A stretch of 64,000 nt of DNA from Bdellovibrionales bacterium (lineage in GTDB: Bacteria; Bdellovibrionota; UBA1018), in the NCBI GenBank assembly GCA_947380295.1, contig CANCQK010000002.1, positions 198,557 to 262,556 on the forward strand, written 5' to 3'. Positions 54,994 through 64,000 of the stretch are shown piece by piece. A program made the translations under genes and the position numbers. Numbering within the stretch: position 1 is the stretch's first letter; each line of letters begins with the position of its first letter. The notes beneath the pieces were generated by a model that was not told where the DNA came from, did no database searches, and worked only from the letters and a program-made list of their open reading frames with translations.

Positions 54994-55832
54994 CGAGCCC
55001 CCTTGTCTTGAAAAAGCTCCACGAACCTCCGCTCAGCATCGATAAAACTTTGAATGACCGGATGCGGACTTTGGCGGAATTCCTCCGGCGTTCCCGAAAA
55101 GAGAATTCGTCCCTGATCCAAAAAAGCAATGTGATCCGCCAAAAGAAGCGCCGAGGGAATATCATGACTGATCACAATCGAAGTCAACTTCAACTCGCGC
55201 TTCAGCTTATCAATCAGTTCGTCTACGGTCCTCCGCGTGATGGGATCGAGACCAGTCGTGGGCTCATCATAAAGGAGAATCGAGGGCTCCCGAATAATAG
55301 CTCGGGCTAATCCAACTCGCTTTCGCATACCACCCGACAACTCACTGGGAAATTTATCATACCCCCCCTTCATCCCGAGGAGATTCAGGGTACTTTCCAC
55401 CTGAGCGCGAATCTTTGATCGAGGCATCTCAGTATGTTCGACCAAGGGAAAAGCAACGTTCTCAAAGACTGTCATATCGTCAAAAAGAGCTGAGTTTTGA
55501 AAAAGCATCCCAAACCGAAGCCGAAACTGGGTCAATTCCGACCGAGACAATTCACTCACATTTTGTCCAGAAACCCAGACGTGACCCCGATCCGGATTCA
55601 AAAGACCTAAAATGTGCTTAAGTAAAACTGACTTACCAGCTCCTGAGGATCCTAAAATATAAGTGAGCTTCCCGCGCTGCAGGTCGAGGGAAACTCCCTT
55701 TAAGACTTGCTCGCGTCCCTCCTGAAAACTCTTATAAACTCGATCAATTCGGACCTCATACGGGACTTCAACTGATTTTGGCGCCTTGTTATTCAATTTC
55801 TGGTTCTCCACCGTACGTGACTCTGACGACAA
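54990..55832 (-). CDS. MlaF-like ABC transporter ATP-binding protein
   Basis: 280 aa. ABC ATPase with LGSSGAGKSVLLKHILGLL (Walker A), LFQNSALFDDMTVFENVAFP (Q-loop), ELSGGMRKRVGLARAI (signature, with the MlaF-type GGMRKR), LLYDEPTTGLDP (Walker B) and ISHD (H-loop). The family moves phospholipids between membranes with MlaE/MlaD, which are not in this window. The first start is TTG at 55832 without a clear ribosome-binding site; GTG at 55811 is an alternative. Confidence 0.85.
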   Translation of the reverse strand: MSSESRTVENQKLNNKAPKSVEVPYEVRIDRVYKSFQEGREQVLKGVSLDLQRGKLTYILGSSGAGKSVLLKHILGLLNPDRGHVWVSGQNVSELSRSELTQFRLRFGMLFQNSALFDDMTVFENVAFPLVEHTEMPRSKIRAQVESTLNLLGMKGGYDKFPSELSGGMRKRVGLARAIIREPSILLYDEPTTGLDPITRRTVDELIDKLKRELKLTSIVISHDIPSALLLADHIAFLDQGRILFSGTPEEFRQSPHPVIQSFIDAERRFVELFQDKGAR

Positions 55833-55968
55833 GCCATGTTAAAAACCCATTAAAGCCGACTTTGACTTTATCATGGAACTCATTCTAACGGCTTGCAAGA
55901 GAGAAAATCGAGCGAGTCGAGTCGCACAGTCGCCCCCGAAGGTCTGACTCGCACGCGGTGGAGTACGT

Positions 55969-57612
55969 ATGACGAAGAGCTTAAAAACCCCAGTCCTCAT
56001 CCTAGGAACCGGCATTGCTGGTCTCAGCGCAGCGCTTAAATTCGCAGACCACTATCAGGTCATCGTTGCTTGCAAATCTGAGCCTGCCGAAGGAGCCACT
56101 CGCTATGCTCAAGGAGGAATCGCATCCGTCTGGTCTAAACAAGACAGCTTCGACGAGCACATTTCCGATACTCAAATTGCGGGTGCTGGACTTTGCCACT
56201 CAAAGATCGTCGAACTGTGCGTAAAAGAGGGCCCCGCGCGAGTCCAGGAACTCATCAATCTGGGCGTTGAATTCACTCGAGCAGAAAATCATACTGGAAC
56301 CACAGCTACCGATCCGACCGAAGCCTTCGACCTGCACCAGGAAGGGGGTCACGGCCAACGCCGAATTCTTCATGCCGACGATTTAACCGGTTGGGCCATC
56401 GAAAAAGCACTGCTCGCTCAAATCAAAAAACACCCAAAAATTCAAGTCCTTGACGAACACATCGCAATCGACCTAATCACCGAAGGAAAAGGTCTCAAGC
56501 GCTGGAGAAAGCCCGAGCGCTGTCTCGGGGCCTACCTACTCGACATTCGCTCTAACCAAATCATCACTGTATCGGCCCAAATTACGGTGTTGGCCACCGG
56601 AGGTGCAGGAAAAGTTTATCTCTACACCTCTAATCCAGATACCTCCACCGGCGACGGCATTGCAGTTGCCCACCGAGCAGGGGCCAGAGTCGCCAATCTG
56701 GAATTTATGCAGTTTCACCCCACTTGCCTTTTTCATCCCGGGGCTCGCACATTTTTAATCTCCGAAGCCTTGCGCGGCGAAGGGGCAGTTCTCAAAACCC
56801 TCTCGGGCGTTGAGTTCATGAAAAATCACCATCCAATGGGCTCACTCGCTCCTCGTGACATCGTCGCACGCGCGATTGACATCGAGATGAAGAGATCCGG
56901 CAATAAACATATTTGGCTCGACTGCTCAAAAATTCCCGCAGACGAGTTGAAACGCAAATTTCCCAATATTTACGAAAATTGTTTAAAATACGGAATCGAC
57001 ATCACACACCAACCCATCCCTGTGGTGCCTGCGGCACACTACACCTGCGGTGGAGTTCTCGTGGACGAAAACGCACAAACCACGATCGACTCACTTTATG
57101 CCATCGGCGAAGTCGCATGCACAGGGCTCCATGGAGCCAATCGCCTAGCCAGCAACTCTCTACTCGAAGCGGTGGTCTTCTCCCACCGAGCATTCCAGCA
57201 CGGTAAAGCAGCCCTGGAGCAAGCAGGATCGCTCGCAGACGACTTTGAGCTGTCACATCCTCCCCTGCCTGAGTGGAAAACGGGACAGGCCGTTGAGATC
57301 GAAGAACAGATCGACATTGCAGCCAACTGGCATGAGATTCGGACGCTCATGTGGAATTATGTGGGCATTGTACGGAGCAACCGACGTCTGGAGCGGGCTT
57401 TAAGGCGTTTAACTCTGCTAAAATCTGAAATCAATTCTCACTACTGGGAGTTTCTCCTCAATAAGGACCTGATCGAACTGAGAAACCTACTCACCGTCGC
57501 AGAACTCATTGTGCAATGTGCGCTTCTGCGTAAAGAAAGTCGTGGCCTTCATTACACCGTAGACTATCCGCAGAAGCTCCCCGATCAAGAAGCTCAAGAC
57601 ACTGTACTTTGA
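55969..57612 (+). CDS. nadB: L-aspartate oxidase
   Basis: 547 aa. Oxidises aspartate to iminoaspartate, the first step of de novo NAD synthesis. FAD motif ILGTGIAGLSAALKFA; GATRYAQGGIASVW; EGGHGQRRILHADDLTG; LATGGAGKVYLYTSNPDTST; HPTCLFHPGARTFLISEALR; C-terminal helical domain with MWNYVGIVRSNRRLERA. GGAG upstream of ATG. Slightly longer at the N-terminus than E. coli NadB. nadA/nadC are not nearby. Confidence 0.95.
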   Translation: MTKSLKTPVLILGTGIAGLSAALKFADHYQVIVACKSEPAEGATRYAQGGIASVWSKQDSFDEHISDTQIAGAGLCHSKIVELCVKEGPARVQELINLGVEFTRAENHTGTTATDPTEAFDLHQEGGHGQRRILHADDLTGWAIEKALLAQIKKHPKIQVLDEHIAIDLITEGKGLKRWRKPERCLGAYLLDIRSNQIITVSAQITVLATGGAGKVYLYTSNPDTSTGDGIAVAHRAGARVANLEFMQFHPTCLFHPGARTFLISEALRGEGAVLKTLSGVEFMKNHHPMGSLAPRDIVARAIDIEMKRSGNKHIWLDCSKIPADELKRKFPNIYENCLKYGIDITHQPIPVVPAAHYTCGGVLVDENAQTTIDSLYAIGEVACTGLHGANRLASNSLLEAVVFSHRAFQHGKAALEQAGSLADDFELSHPPLPEWKTGQAVEIEEQIDIAANWHEIRTLMWNYVGIVRSNRRLERALRRLTLLKSEINSHYWEFLLNKDLIELRNLLTVAELIVQCALLRKESRGLHYTVDYPQKLPDQEAQDTVL

Positions 57613-58613
57613 TTGAGTTTCATCCAAGAAAGAAGGTCTTCGAAAACCTGCTCCTTCCCGATCTCATTATGAGATTCGTGAAAGAAGTGAGGGTAAGTTT
57701 TGAGACCCTTTTCACTCATCCTGAGCTGAGAATAATACTTCAGACTCGACTCTGAGTTGACCAGCTGATCGGCCATGGGAATTAGAAACTGCACCGGATA
57801 ATTCAATCCACCTGCAGACTTCAGTGTATCTGCCATTGCAGCTTCCATTGAAACAAAAAGGCTCGGGGTAATTTTTTTATGAACCAGCCGATCAGTCTGA
57901 TAGGTCATCACCACATCTTGGTCGTGAGACAAAATTCGGGCGTCCACTTCAGAGGCCATTTGCAACGACCCCCAAAACTTGGAGAGTAAAACTCCAACGG
58001 CCTTTTTCAGGGGCGGCACATGTGCAGCGATCCCAAGAAGCGGAGCTGAGAGTGTCACAGATTGGATCGGCAGATTTTCGAACTGAAGCATCATCCTGAG
58101 TGCAACCAGTCCGCCCATGCTATGAGCATAGACATGGATTTCCACTTGCTTACCATAGCGCTTTTGAAGGGTCTCATCGAGACGACGAATAGCAAGAGCA
58201 GCATCAGCAGCGAAAAGCCCGAAGTTCTCCACATGACCTCGAAGCCCCTCTGATCGTCCATGCCCTCGGTGATCTAAGCAATAGACTCGATCCACCCAAG
58301 AGTTTAAATAGTGAGGAAAATGGAGATAGCGCCCGCCGTGCTCAGCCATTCCATGCAAAACAACCAACACTCGAGGTGTATCACTTTGATTCTCGACTCG
58401 ATGAGTGACCGCATAAAGTTGCAGCCTACCGTCCGAGCTTGGAAAGGTCTCCCATTCGGAACCCCATCCCTGAGGCAGATCGGGAAAACCTTTCGGTTGA
58501 GGTGTCCCTTGATAAATCCGCCGATTTTCACTCGTCTGATTCAATATAATCTTCAATGGACCTTCTTGCAGCGTCTGAGAGTTTGCTGAACCTGAAGCTG
58601 AAACCACGCTCAT
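57594..58613 (-). CDS. Alpha/beta hydrolase, monoacylglycerol lipase / lysophospholipase-like
   Basis: Up to 339 aa from ATG 58613; GTG at 58607 lies 6 nt after GGAGG and may be the real start. The frame is open to 58679. Serine-hydrolase motifs: LVVLHGMAEHGGRYLHFPHY (oxyanion HG), CLDHRGHGRSEGLRGHV, YAHSMGGLVALRMML (nucleophile Ser in HSMGG), PMADQLV (Asp) and HESHNEI (His). No clear signal peptide. It overlaps the PilZ-GYF gene upstream by 80-90 nt in another frame and overlaps the nadB 3' end by 19 nt convergently. Confidence 0.8.
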   Translation of the reverse strand: MSVVSASGSANSQTLQEGPLKIILNQTSENRRIYQGTPQPKGFPDLPQGWGSEWETFPSSDGRLQLYAVTHRVENQSDTPRVLVVLHGMAEHGGRYLHFPHYLNSWVDRVYCLDHRGHGRSEGLRGHVENFGLFAADAALAIRRLDETLQKRYGKQVEIHVYAHSMGGLVALRMMLQFENLPIQSVTLSAPLLGIAAHVPPLKKAVGVLLSKFWGSLQMASEVDARILSHDQDVVMTYQTDRLVHKKITPSLFVSMEAAMADTLKSAGGLNYPVQFLIPMADQLVNSESSLKYYSQLRMSEKGLKTYPHFFHESHNEIGKEQVFEDLLSWMKLNQSTVS

Positions 58614-59445
58614 CCTCCAAAATCCGAACGACCACCCCTTCTGCGACAAAGGGCTGAAACCCTTGTCCTTTGACATCACCTGAAGGACTGATATTCATCT
58701 TTAACTTTGAACCCACGGGTGCCGGCGCTCGATCGGTGAGAACCTGCAGACCACCAATACTAATATCACGACACACCCCAACAATCACGGTCTCTTCGTC
58801 AGACATTAAAACTTGAGCAACCATTGGGCGACGAGGAGTCTCTCGTTTTTCAGTCCGCTCCGGAGTCCGCGTGGCCTCTGGCCTACTTCCCGCCTTCTGA
58901 AAGGTGGCAATTTTACCAATTTTCTCCCAACCAGCCATCCCATTTGACCAGGCATGAATATTTGAATTGATTTTGCCAATCTCAATCGCCCGAAGAATTT
59001 CTTTTTGAGAGAATGGTCCATACTGAGAGGAGTTATAATGGAGATACCAAATCTTTGGCTCTGCAGACCCTCCAGCAAACTGAGGTGGGCCCCCTGCTGT
59101 GGTCGGACTCACGGAGGTCTTTGAGCTGCGTGCACTCGCACGAGTCACCACTCGCTCAGCACCCTCTGCAGGCGAACTCGCCTGGGAATCAGCTGACTTT
59201 TGCACCTGTCGTTGAAGGTCCTGAGCGGGCTGCGACGGCAACAATGACTTCAGCTCATCTAAATCACACAACCTTTGCCAGGTTTTTTGCCCTTTACGCC
59301 AACCGAAATCCACCCAAGTCAGGTGGCCTCGATTAATTTTTTCATAGAGTTCGGCAGCAGTCATTGGGCCCACACCTTTTTTGCCCACGGCCACATACCA
59401 TTGAGGGGAATCATCTCGGAACAGGAGTTTGCTGGTGTTTTCCAT
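58528..59445 (-). CDS. Double GYF_2 plus PilZ-domain protein
   Basis: 305 aa from ATG 59445 (MENTSKLLFR); a GTG at 59529 would extend it by 28 residues. Two GYF_2 domains: residues 14-65 (WYVAVGKKGVGPMTAAELYE) and 130-175 (WYLHYNSSQYGPFSQKEILR). The linker between them is Ser/Ala-rich. The C-terminal PilZ domain (about 200-300) begins RPMVAQVLMSDEE and has DISIGGLQVLTD, the DxSxxG c-di-GMP-binding motif; the upstream RxxxR part reads as REtpRR (ETPRRPMVAQ). Likely a cytoplasmic c-di-GMP effector with GYF-mediated partners. It is read toward the hydrolase gene. Confidence 0.8.
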   Translation of the reverse strand: MENTSKLLFRDDSPQWYVAVGKKGVGPMTAAELYEKINRGHLTWVDFGWRKGQKTWQRLCDLDELKSLLPSQPAQDLQRQVQKSADSQASSPAEGAERVVTRASARSSKTSVSPTTAGGPPQFAGGSAEPKIWYLHYNSSQYGPFSQKEILRAIEIGKINSNIHAWSNGMAGWEKIGKIATFQKAGSRPEATRTPERTEKRETPRRPMVAQVLMSDEETVIVGVCRDISIGGLQVLTDRAPAPVGSKLKMNISPSGDVKGQGFQPFVAEGVVVRILEDERGFSFRFSKLSDAARRSIEDYIESDE

Positions 59446-59584
59446 AATTTCTATTCTAGAACGAGGCGGCTCAATCGGCAAAGAAAAGTCACTTAACGCA
59501 TAGAGTCGCACAAAATCAACCGGTATCACTTTGATTTTTGAAATAAATCTAGACCAAAATTCTTTTCTGAATCAGGTTTAGACT

Positions 59585-61366
59585 ATGAGTGTTTCGGACT
59601 TCACTAGATTCGCATCCGCTTTTCTTCTCTCTCAGCTTCTTCCACTGATTAGCATCTCCCCGATTCAGGCGGCACTGCGAGGTCCCGAGTCGGTAGCTGA
59701 AGGCAGTCGCTACCAAACAATCGTCGGAACTCGCGGAATGGTAGTTTCTGACGATCCCATCGCCTCAGAATGGGGAGCAGAAATTCTTCGCCGGGGCGGC
59801 AACTCTGTAGATGCGGCTGTTGCCACTGCCTTTGCTCTTTCCGTCACCCGACCTCACTACGCTGCCCTCGGTGGAGGCGGATTCATGATCTTTTGTCCTG
59901 CCCCCACCTCTACCTCAACTCCTGAGTGCAAAACCCTCGATTTTAGAGAAAAAGCACCTGCTGCAGCAACTCGCGACCTTTTTATTCGGAATGGTCAAGC
60001 GGAGACCCAACTCTCACGGGATGGAGCACTGGCCTCGGCAGCTCCTGGTATTCCTGCAGGATTACTAAAAGCAATCGATAGCTGGGGATCGAAAAAACGA
60101 CAGGCTCTTTTGGAATATCCAATTCGAATCGCTGAAAATGGTTTTCACTTCACGTCCCATCTCGAAGTGGCTGCTGCCCAAAGATGGGATGCCATGAACA
60201 CTGCAAGTCAAAAGATTTTTGGATGCCCAAAAAAATCTAAATCCAATCTCAACCCCACCCTCACACCCTGTCCTCCTGGCTCTCTCATTCAACAAAAAGA
60301 TCTGGCTCGAGTACTCAAAGAGATTTCAGTTCGAGGAAAGACTGGATTTTATGAAGGCTGGGTCGCTCAGAGACTGGTCCGGGGCCTCCGCGAAGCCGGC
60401 GGTATCCTCACAGAGGCCGACTTAAAATCCTACGAGCCTAAAAATAGAAATCCCATCCTGTCCGAATTTCAAGAACTCCAAGTCGTATCAATGCCCCCGC
60501 CCTCGTCTGGGGGAATCATCTTATCTCAACTTCTTAAATACGCCGAACAGGCTCAACGGACCGGACTCTTTCGCCAAGGATTTGACTCACCTGAAACCAT
60601 CCATGCAATGGCGCATGGAATGGCCTTGAGTTTCCGCGACCGAGCCCACTACCTCGGCGATCCAGACTCCGTCCAACTACCAGATTTTCTGCTCTCTCCC
60701 GACTACCTAAAGCGCCAGTGGGAAAGCTTTAACCCCAATCAGGCCAGCCTCATCAAAGAAGAACCTTCACTCGATGAGAAGCACCCTCAAACCACTCACC
60801 TCACCACCCTCGACTCCAAGGGAAACGCAGTATCGATGACCCTCACCGTCAACGATAACTTTGGCTCGGCATTCACCCCACCAGGCACAGGTGTGGTCAT
60901 GAACAATCAGATGGATGATTTTAATATCAAAACCGGAGTTCCCAACATCTACGGACTCGTCGGCAAAGAAGCAAATGCAGTCGGGCCAGGTAAACGCCCC
61001 CTCAGCTCCATGACCCCAACCATCATCCGAGAAAAGTCAGGTCAAGTGCGCCTCGTCATCGGGGCCGCCGGAGGACCTCGAATCATTACCTCGGTCTACC
61101 TTTCCATTCTCAATCGTTTTCTATTTAATATGTCCCTGCGAGATGCTGTTGCTGCACCTCGATTTCATCAGCAATGGGTACCAAAGGAGTTACTCGTTGA
61201 GCGAAACAGCCTCTCCACCGGAGACTCTGAGCGGCTCAAAACTCTGGGCTATTCAGTTGAAGAAGTCTGGTCTCTAGGAAAAGTTCACGCACTGGAGCGT
61301 CTCCCCAATGGACGATCCTCCGGAGCCCCAGACCCGCGGGGCGAAGGCGCTGCCGTAGCAGAATAG
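59585..61366 (+). CDS. ggt: Gamma-glutamyltranspeptidase
   Basis: 593 aa, Ntn-hydrolase with a signal peptide (FLLSQLLPLISISPIQA). GMVVSDDPIASEWGAEILRR then GGNSVDAAVATAFALSVTRP and GGGGFMIF are the large-subunit motifs. Self-cleavage should occur before the Thr in HPQTTHLTTLD. Later MNNQMDDF, KRPLSSMTPTII and GAAGGPRIITSVY are conserved. Periplasmic breakdown of glutathione and other gamma-glutamyl compounds. It stands alone, divergent from the PilZ gene. Confidence 0.94.
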   Translation: MSVSDFTRFASAFLLSQLLPLISISPIQAALRGPESVAEGSRYQTIVGTRGMVVSDDPIASEWGAEILRRGGNSVDAAVATAFALSVTRPHYAALGGGGFMIFCPAPTSTSTPECKTLDFREKAPAAATRDLFIRNGQAETQLSRDGALASAAPGIPAGLLKAIDSWGSKKRQALLEYPIRIAENGFHFTSHLEVAAAQRWDAMNTASQKIFGCPKKSKSNLNPTLTPCPPGSLIQQKDLARVLKEISVRGKTGFYEGWVAQRLVRGLREAGGILTEADLKSYEPKNRNPILSEFQELQVVSMPPPSSGGIILSQLLKYAEQAQRTGLFRQGFDSPETIHAMAHGMALSFRDRAHYLGDPDSVQLPDFLLSPDYLKRQWESFNPNQASLIKEEPSLDEKHPQTTHLTTLDSKGNAVSMTLTVNDNFGSAFTPPGTGVVMNNQMDDFNIKTGVPNIYGLVGKEANAVGPGKRPLSSMTPTIIREKSGQVRLVIGAAGGPRIITSVYLSILNRFLFNMSLRDAVAAPRFHQQWVPKELLVERNSLSTGDSERLKTLGYSVEEVWSLGKVHALERLPNGRSSGAPDPRGEGAAVAE

Positions 61367-61517
61367 TAATTCACTGCGGAACTGATATCCGACTAGCCGA
61401 ACTCAAACTAGGCAATTTGTCTATTACCATCTTTACTGGAAGTGGATAATTTTAATCCGAAAATAAATATTTTATAAATAATTAAATTGAAACATAAAAA
61501 ATTAGTTATATTTAAGT

Positions 61518-61853
61518 ATGACCACAGCTTCTTTATTGATCAATATTTTGGTTCTTGTTCCAGTTTGTTTCGGCCTTCTTTTCAAATTCTCACAGTTCAA
61601 TTTAGTTTTTGGAACAGACAGTACAGCAAGACAGATTTTAACTTGCATCTATTTGGCTATTTTAAATTTCAGCTTTATAATCCTCCTATTTCCTGAGAAA
61701 AACTCAAACTTTCTTCTACCACTTCTCTCCCTGCAAGTTTTTTACAAGTTTGCATCTGTTCTATTAATTAAAGACAAGAAAACACCAGTTCTCTGGTTTA
61801 ATCTGGTCATTGCCATCTTTCATACGACGACAATTTATTTTAAGTTAATTTAG
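61518..61853 (+). CDS. Small AT-rich membrane protein, unknown
   Basis: 111 aa with four predicted hydrophobic segments (SLLINILVLVPVCFGLLFKF; ILTCIYLAILNFSFIILLF; LLPLLSLQVFYKFASVLLI; VLWFNLVIAIFHTTTIYF). The ribosome-binding site is weak and the region is clearly more AT-rich than its neighbours, hinting at transfer. The sequence FGTDSTARQILTCIY between helices 1 and 2 looks like a real family signature, but I cannot name it. Confidence 0.5.
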   Translation: MTTASLLINILVLVPVCFGLLFKFSQFNLVFGTDSTARQILTCIYLAILNFSFIILLFPEKNSNFLLPLLSLQVFYKFASVLLIKDKKTPVLWFNLVIAIFHTTTIYFKLI

Positions 61854-61929
61854 GTTTTATCTTAATTAAAAGACCTACCTGGGGACGGAGCACCTATCGG
61901 CAACTTATGGGCGACCCACCAGGCACACG

Positions 61930-62012
61930 GACTTTTTCTGGTCGATCCTCAGCAAGGAGCTTTTCATAGACACTGACACGAGCCTTGCGGGAGCGAGGAC
62001 TCATCCCTAATG
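61930..62012 (-). pseudogene. Decayed duplicate of an internal ettA segment
   Basis: Bases 61930-61968 are identical to 63527-63565 inside ettA (39 bp), then TGACACGAGCCTT matches after a short mismatch, then a deletion, then GCGAGGACTCATCC matches again. Same orientation as ettA. The rest of 61854-62171 shows no gene, apart from a possible further ettA-like scrap near CCAAGGAATACAGC (62025-62039). Confidence 0.8.
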
Positions 62013-62171
62013 AAGTTCTTCAGTCCAAGGAATACAGCAAGTTTCAGACTGAGTTTTAAAAATCCTTTTATCAACGTTTCCATATTTTTTAGCAGTTAAG
62101 TTTTGAATTGACTAATATTCTAATAAATATATTAATTATCGAACTCTGACATTATATTACAAGGAGCTTCT

Positions 62172-62630
62172 ATGCATGCGAGCAAAGTTTGGTTGGTCAT
62201 TTTTGGGCTCACCCTGCCTCTCCTGGCGTGCCGCTCCTCTATGGCCGTTCAAGCCCCCATCGGGCCTTCCTCAAACCTCGACGGTGTAAACCTAGCTCAA
62301 GTGGACATGGACGGCGCAAATCTCGCAGGCGCCAGCCTTATCAAAGCGCATCTGCAAGCAGCCCATCTCCAAGGGGCGGATCTCAGCAAAGCCAATCTCA
62401 GTGGTGCAGACCTTTCGAATGCCCAACTCAAAGGGGCAAGTCTCGTTGGAGCTATCCTTAAAGAGGCGAACCTTCAAGGTGCCGATCTTGAGGGCGCAAA
62501 CCTATCCAACGCTGATCTTAAAGGCGCGAACTTATCCGACGCAAACCTGACGGACGCATCACTCGAAGGCGCAAATCTTGATGGAGTGATTTCAAGTCAA
62601 GGATCAGCTACGAAAGCCACTCAGGACTGA
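62172..62630 (+). CDS. Pentapeptide-repeat lipoprotein
   Basis: 152 aa. Lipoprotein signal peptide (VWLVIFGLTLPLLAC, lipobox LLAC, Cys20). From residue 37 to about 140 almost continuous A(D/N)Lxx pentapeptides (GADLSKANLSGADLSNAQLK), roughly 20 units, forming a square right-handed helix. AAGGAGCTTCT precedes ATG. Probably anchored in a membrane facing the periplasm; specific role unknown (gyrase-mimic types lack such signals). Flanked by the ettA fragment and ettA itself. Confidence 0.85.
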   Translation: MHASKVWLVIFGLTLPLLACRSSMAVQAPIGPSSNLDGVNLAQVDMDGANLAGASLIKAHLQAAHLQGADLSKANLSGADLSNAQLKGASLVGAILKEANLQGADLEGANLSNADLKGANLSDANLTDASLEGANLDGVISSQGSATKATQD

Positions 62631-62773
62631 CTACCGTTCTGAACATGATACTTACCCGTAAAACGCGATTGCATTTGATCTGATAGGATCAGATCAGTTC
62701 GTCGCTGGTCTTGGTTCGATTGGGTATTCGTCACCCTCAATCAGCGCAGGAGGTTCCTTAATTTAAGACTCTG

Positions 62774-64000
62774 TTAATGAGTGAGCTTCTTATACTTGAC
62801 TCGGTGAGGCTGAACTGCTTCTGCTCCGAGGCGCTTTTTCTTATCTTCTTCGTATTCTTGATAATTTCCTTCAAAGAGCACGACGCGACTGTCACCTTCA
62901 AACGCCATAATGTGGGTACAAATACGATCTAAGAACCAACGGTCATGGCTAATGACCATGGCGCAGCCAGCGAAATTCAGTAACGCCTCTTCGAGTGCTC
63001 GAAGAGTATTTACGTCAAGGTCATTGGTCGGTTCATCGAGAAGTAAAAGGTTTCCGCCCGATTTAAGAACCTTAGCCAGGTGAACTCGGTTGCGCTCGCC
63101 GCCTGAGAGCATACTAATTTTCTTCTGTTGATCGCCGCCAGTGAAATTGAACCGAGCGCAGTAAGCCCTGGATTGAACCTCACGATTTCCCAACAGGATG
63201 GTTTCGTTTTTGCCATCAGAGATTTCTTCCCAGACGGTTTTGTCAGGATCAAGAGCATCTCTGGATTGATCGACATAGGCCATCTTGACGGTTTCACCGA
63301 TTCGGACGGTGCCACGATCTGGAGTTTCCTGACCGGTCAGCATTCTGAACAAAGTCGTTTTACCCGCACCATTACCGCCGATAATACCGACCAGACTTCC
63401 GGGAGGGATATTGAAATTAAAATCTTCAAATAAAACTTTTTCATCAAAGGACTTAGTCACTTGATTGGCTTCAACGACAAGATTCCCCAAGCGAGGTCCT
63501 GATGGAATGTAGATTTCCATTTCGTCGACTTTTTCTGGTCGATCCTCAGCAAGGAGCTTTTCATACGCGCTGACACGAGCCTTACTCTTTGCCTGACGGG
63601 CGCGAGGACTCATCCGAATCCAATCCAACTCCCGTTCCAAAGTCTTTTGCCGCTTAGTTTCCTGTTTTTCCTCAAGAGCTAAGCGCTTTTGCTTTTGCTC
63701 CAGCCACGACGAATAATTACCTTCCCAAGGAATGCCATGGCCGCGGTCCAGTTCAAGAATCCAACCTGCAATATTATCCAAGAAATACCGGTCATGGGTC
63801 ACAGCAACAACAGTGCCCTGGTAATTTTTAAGGAACTGCTCTAACCATCCGACCGACTCAGCATCGAGGTGATTGGTCGGTTCGTCGAGGAGTAAAATGT
63901 CAGGCTTTTGCAAGAGTAATCGGCACAACGCTACACGACGTTTTTCCCCACCCGAGAGGTGCTTTACGTTTGCATCTGCAGGCGGCAGGCGAAGGGCATC
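62774..64000 (-). CDS. ettA: ABC-F translation factor EttA, C-terminal part (runs off right edge)
   Basis: 409 codons are visible; the N-terminal part lies beyond 64000. Contents in order: end of ABC1 ([54 protein letters not shown]), the P-site-tRNA-interaction linker ([20 protein letters not shown]), ABC2 with [55 protein letters not shown] and [11 protein letters not shown]. The [19 protein letters not shown]-like segment is typical of EttA. It binds the ribosomal E site and senses energy state. Part of it is duplicated at 61930. Confidence 0.93.
   Translation of the reverse strand, partial: DALRLPPADANVKHLSGGEKRRVALCRLLLQKPDILLLDEPTNHLDAESVGWLEQFLKNYQGTVVAVTHDRYFLDNIAGWILELDRGHGIPWEGNYSSWLEQKQKRLALEEKQETKRQKTLERELDWIRMSPRARQAKSKARVSAYEKLLAEDRPEKVDEMEIYIPSGPRLGNLVVEANQVTKSFDEKVLFEDFNFNIPPGSLVGIIGGNGAGKTTLFRMLTGQETPDRGTVRIGETVKMAYVDQSRDALDPDKTVWEEISDGKNETILLGNREVQSRAYCARFNFTGGDQQKKISMLSGGERNRVHLAKVLKSGGNLLLLDEPTNDLDVNTLRALEEALLNFAGCAMVISHDRWFLDRICTHIMAFEGDSRVVLFEGNYQEYEEDKKKRLGAEAVQPHRVKYKKLTH

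Overview
The window reads as chromosome of a Gram-negative bacterium: it has an LptE-like outer-membrane lipoprotein, an HldD-like LPS-heptose epimerase, an MlaF-like lipid-transport ATPase and several lipobox proteins. The gene style (many short overlaps, GYF_2 and PilZ-GYF proteins, a DksA/TraR protein beginning MDAKLV, GatCAB, RCC1-type surface proteins) is reminiscent of Bdellovibrionota or other deltaproteobacteria-like lineages. That placement is an inference from gene content only.

Layout. 0-7.7 kb: the start of a divergent DksA/TraR gene, then the tight run glmU-glmS-ClC channel-UvrD/PcrA helicase. 7.7-11.4 kb: divergent polysaccharide genes (a DUF2334 deacetylase-like protein and an AlgG-like beta-helix protein) and a small secreted protein. 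11.5-18.7 kb: gatCAB, an AsmA-like protein, a coiled-coil lipoprotein and Ppx/GppA. 18.7-22.4 kb: two small coiled-coil or helical genes, the overlapping trio 5-formyl-THF cyclo-ligase / soluble RNase Y-like / YmdB-like phosphodiesterase, and a small protein with a Cys-rich tail. At 22.5 kb there is tRNA-Ala(TGC).

22.7-32.9 kb is a complete type I-E CRISPR-Cas locus (cas3-cse1-cse2-cas7-cas5-cas6-cas1-cas2) followed by a 17-repeat, 16-spacer array. All catalytic motifs I looked for are present, so the locus looks functional. 32.9-39.9 kb is a disturbed accessory stretch. It holds an open frame without a proper start, a DUF2007 protein, a DUF2256+TIGR03643 fusion, a DUF429-like RNase-H-fold protein, the 3' end of a DASH-type cryptochrome/photolyase gene, a complete IS66-family element (35409-37832) and a 5'-truncated RCC1-repeat surface protein. 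The element has inverted ends but no target duplication and joins two unrelated broken genes, so DNA has been lost or rearranged there.

39.9-45.3 kb: an AAA ATPase preceded by a duplicated palindrome, a fused two-domain ABC permease with a small partner, a YhhQ-type transporter preceded by a C9 tract, and an HldD-like epimerase. 45.3-51.9 kb: a four-gene alpha-glucan operon (debranching enzyme, glycogen-synthase-like GT4, GH57, GH15). 52.0-59.5 kb: rpsT, holA and lptE, a DciA-like DUF721 gene, a GYF/TM protein with an MlaF-like ATPase, nadB, a lysophospholipase-like hydrolase and a GYF-GYF-PilZ protein. 59.6-64 kb: gamma-glutamyltranspeptidase, a small AT-rich membrane protein, a decayed duplicate of part of the ettA gene, a pentapeptide-repeat lipoprotein, and most of ettA running off the right end.
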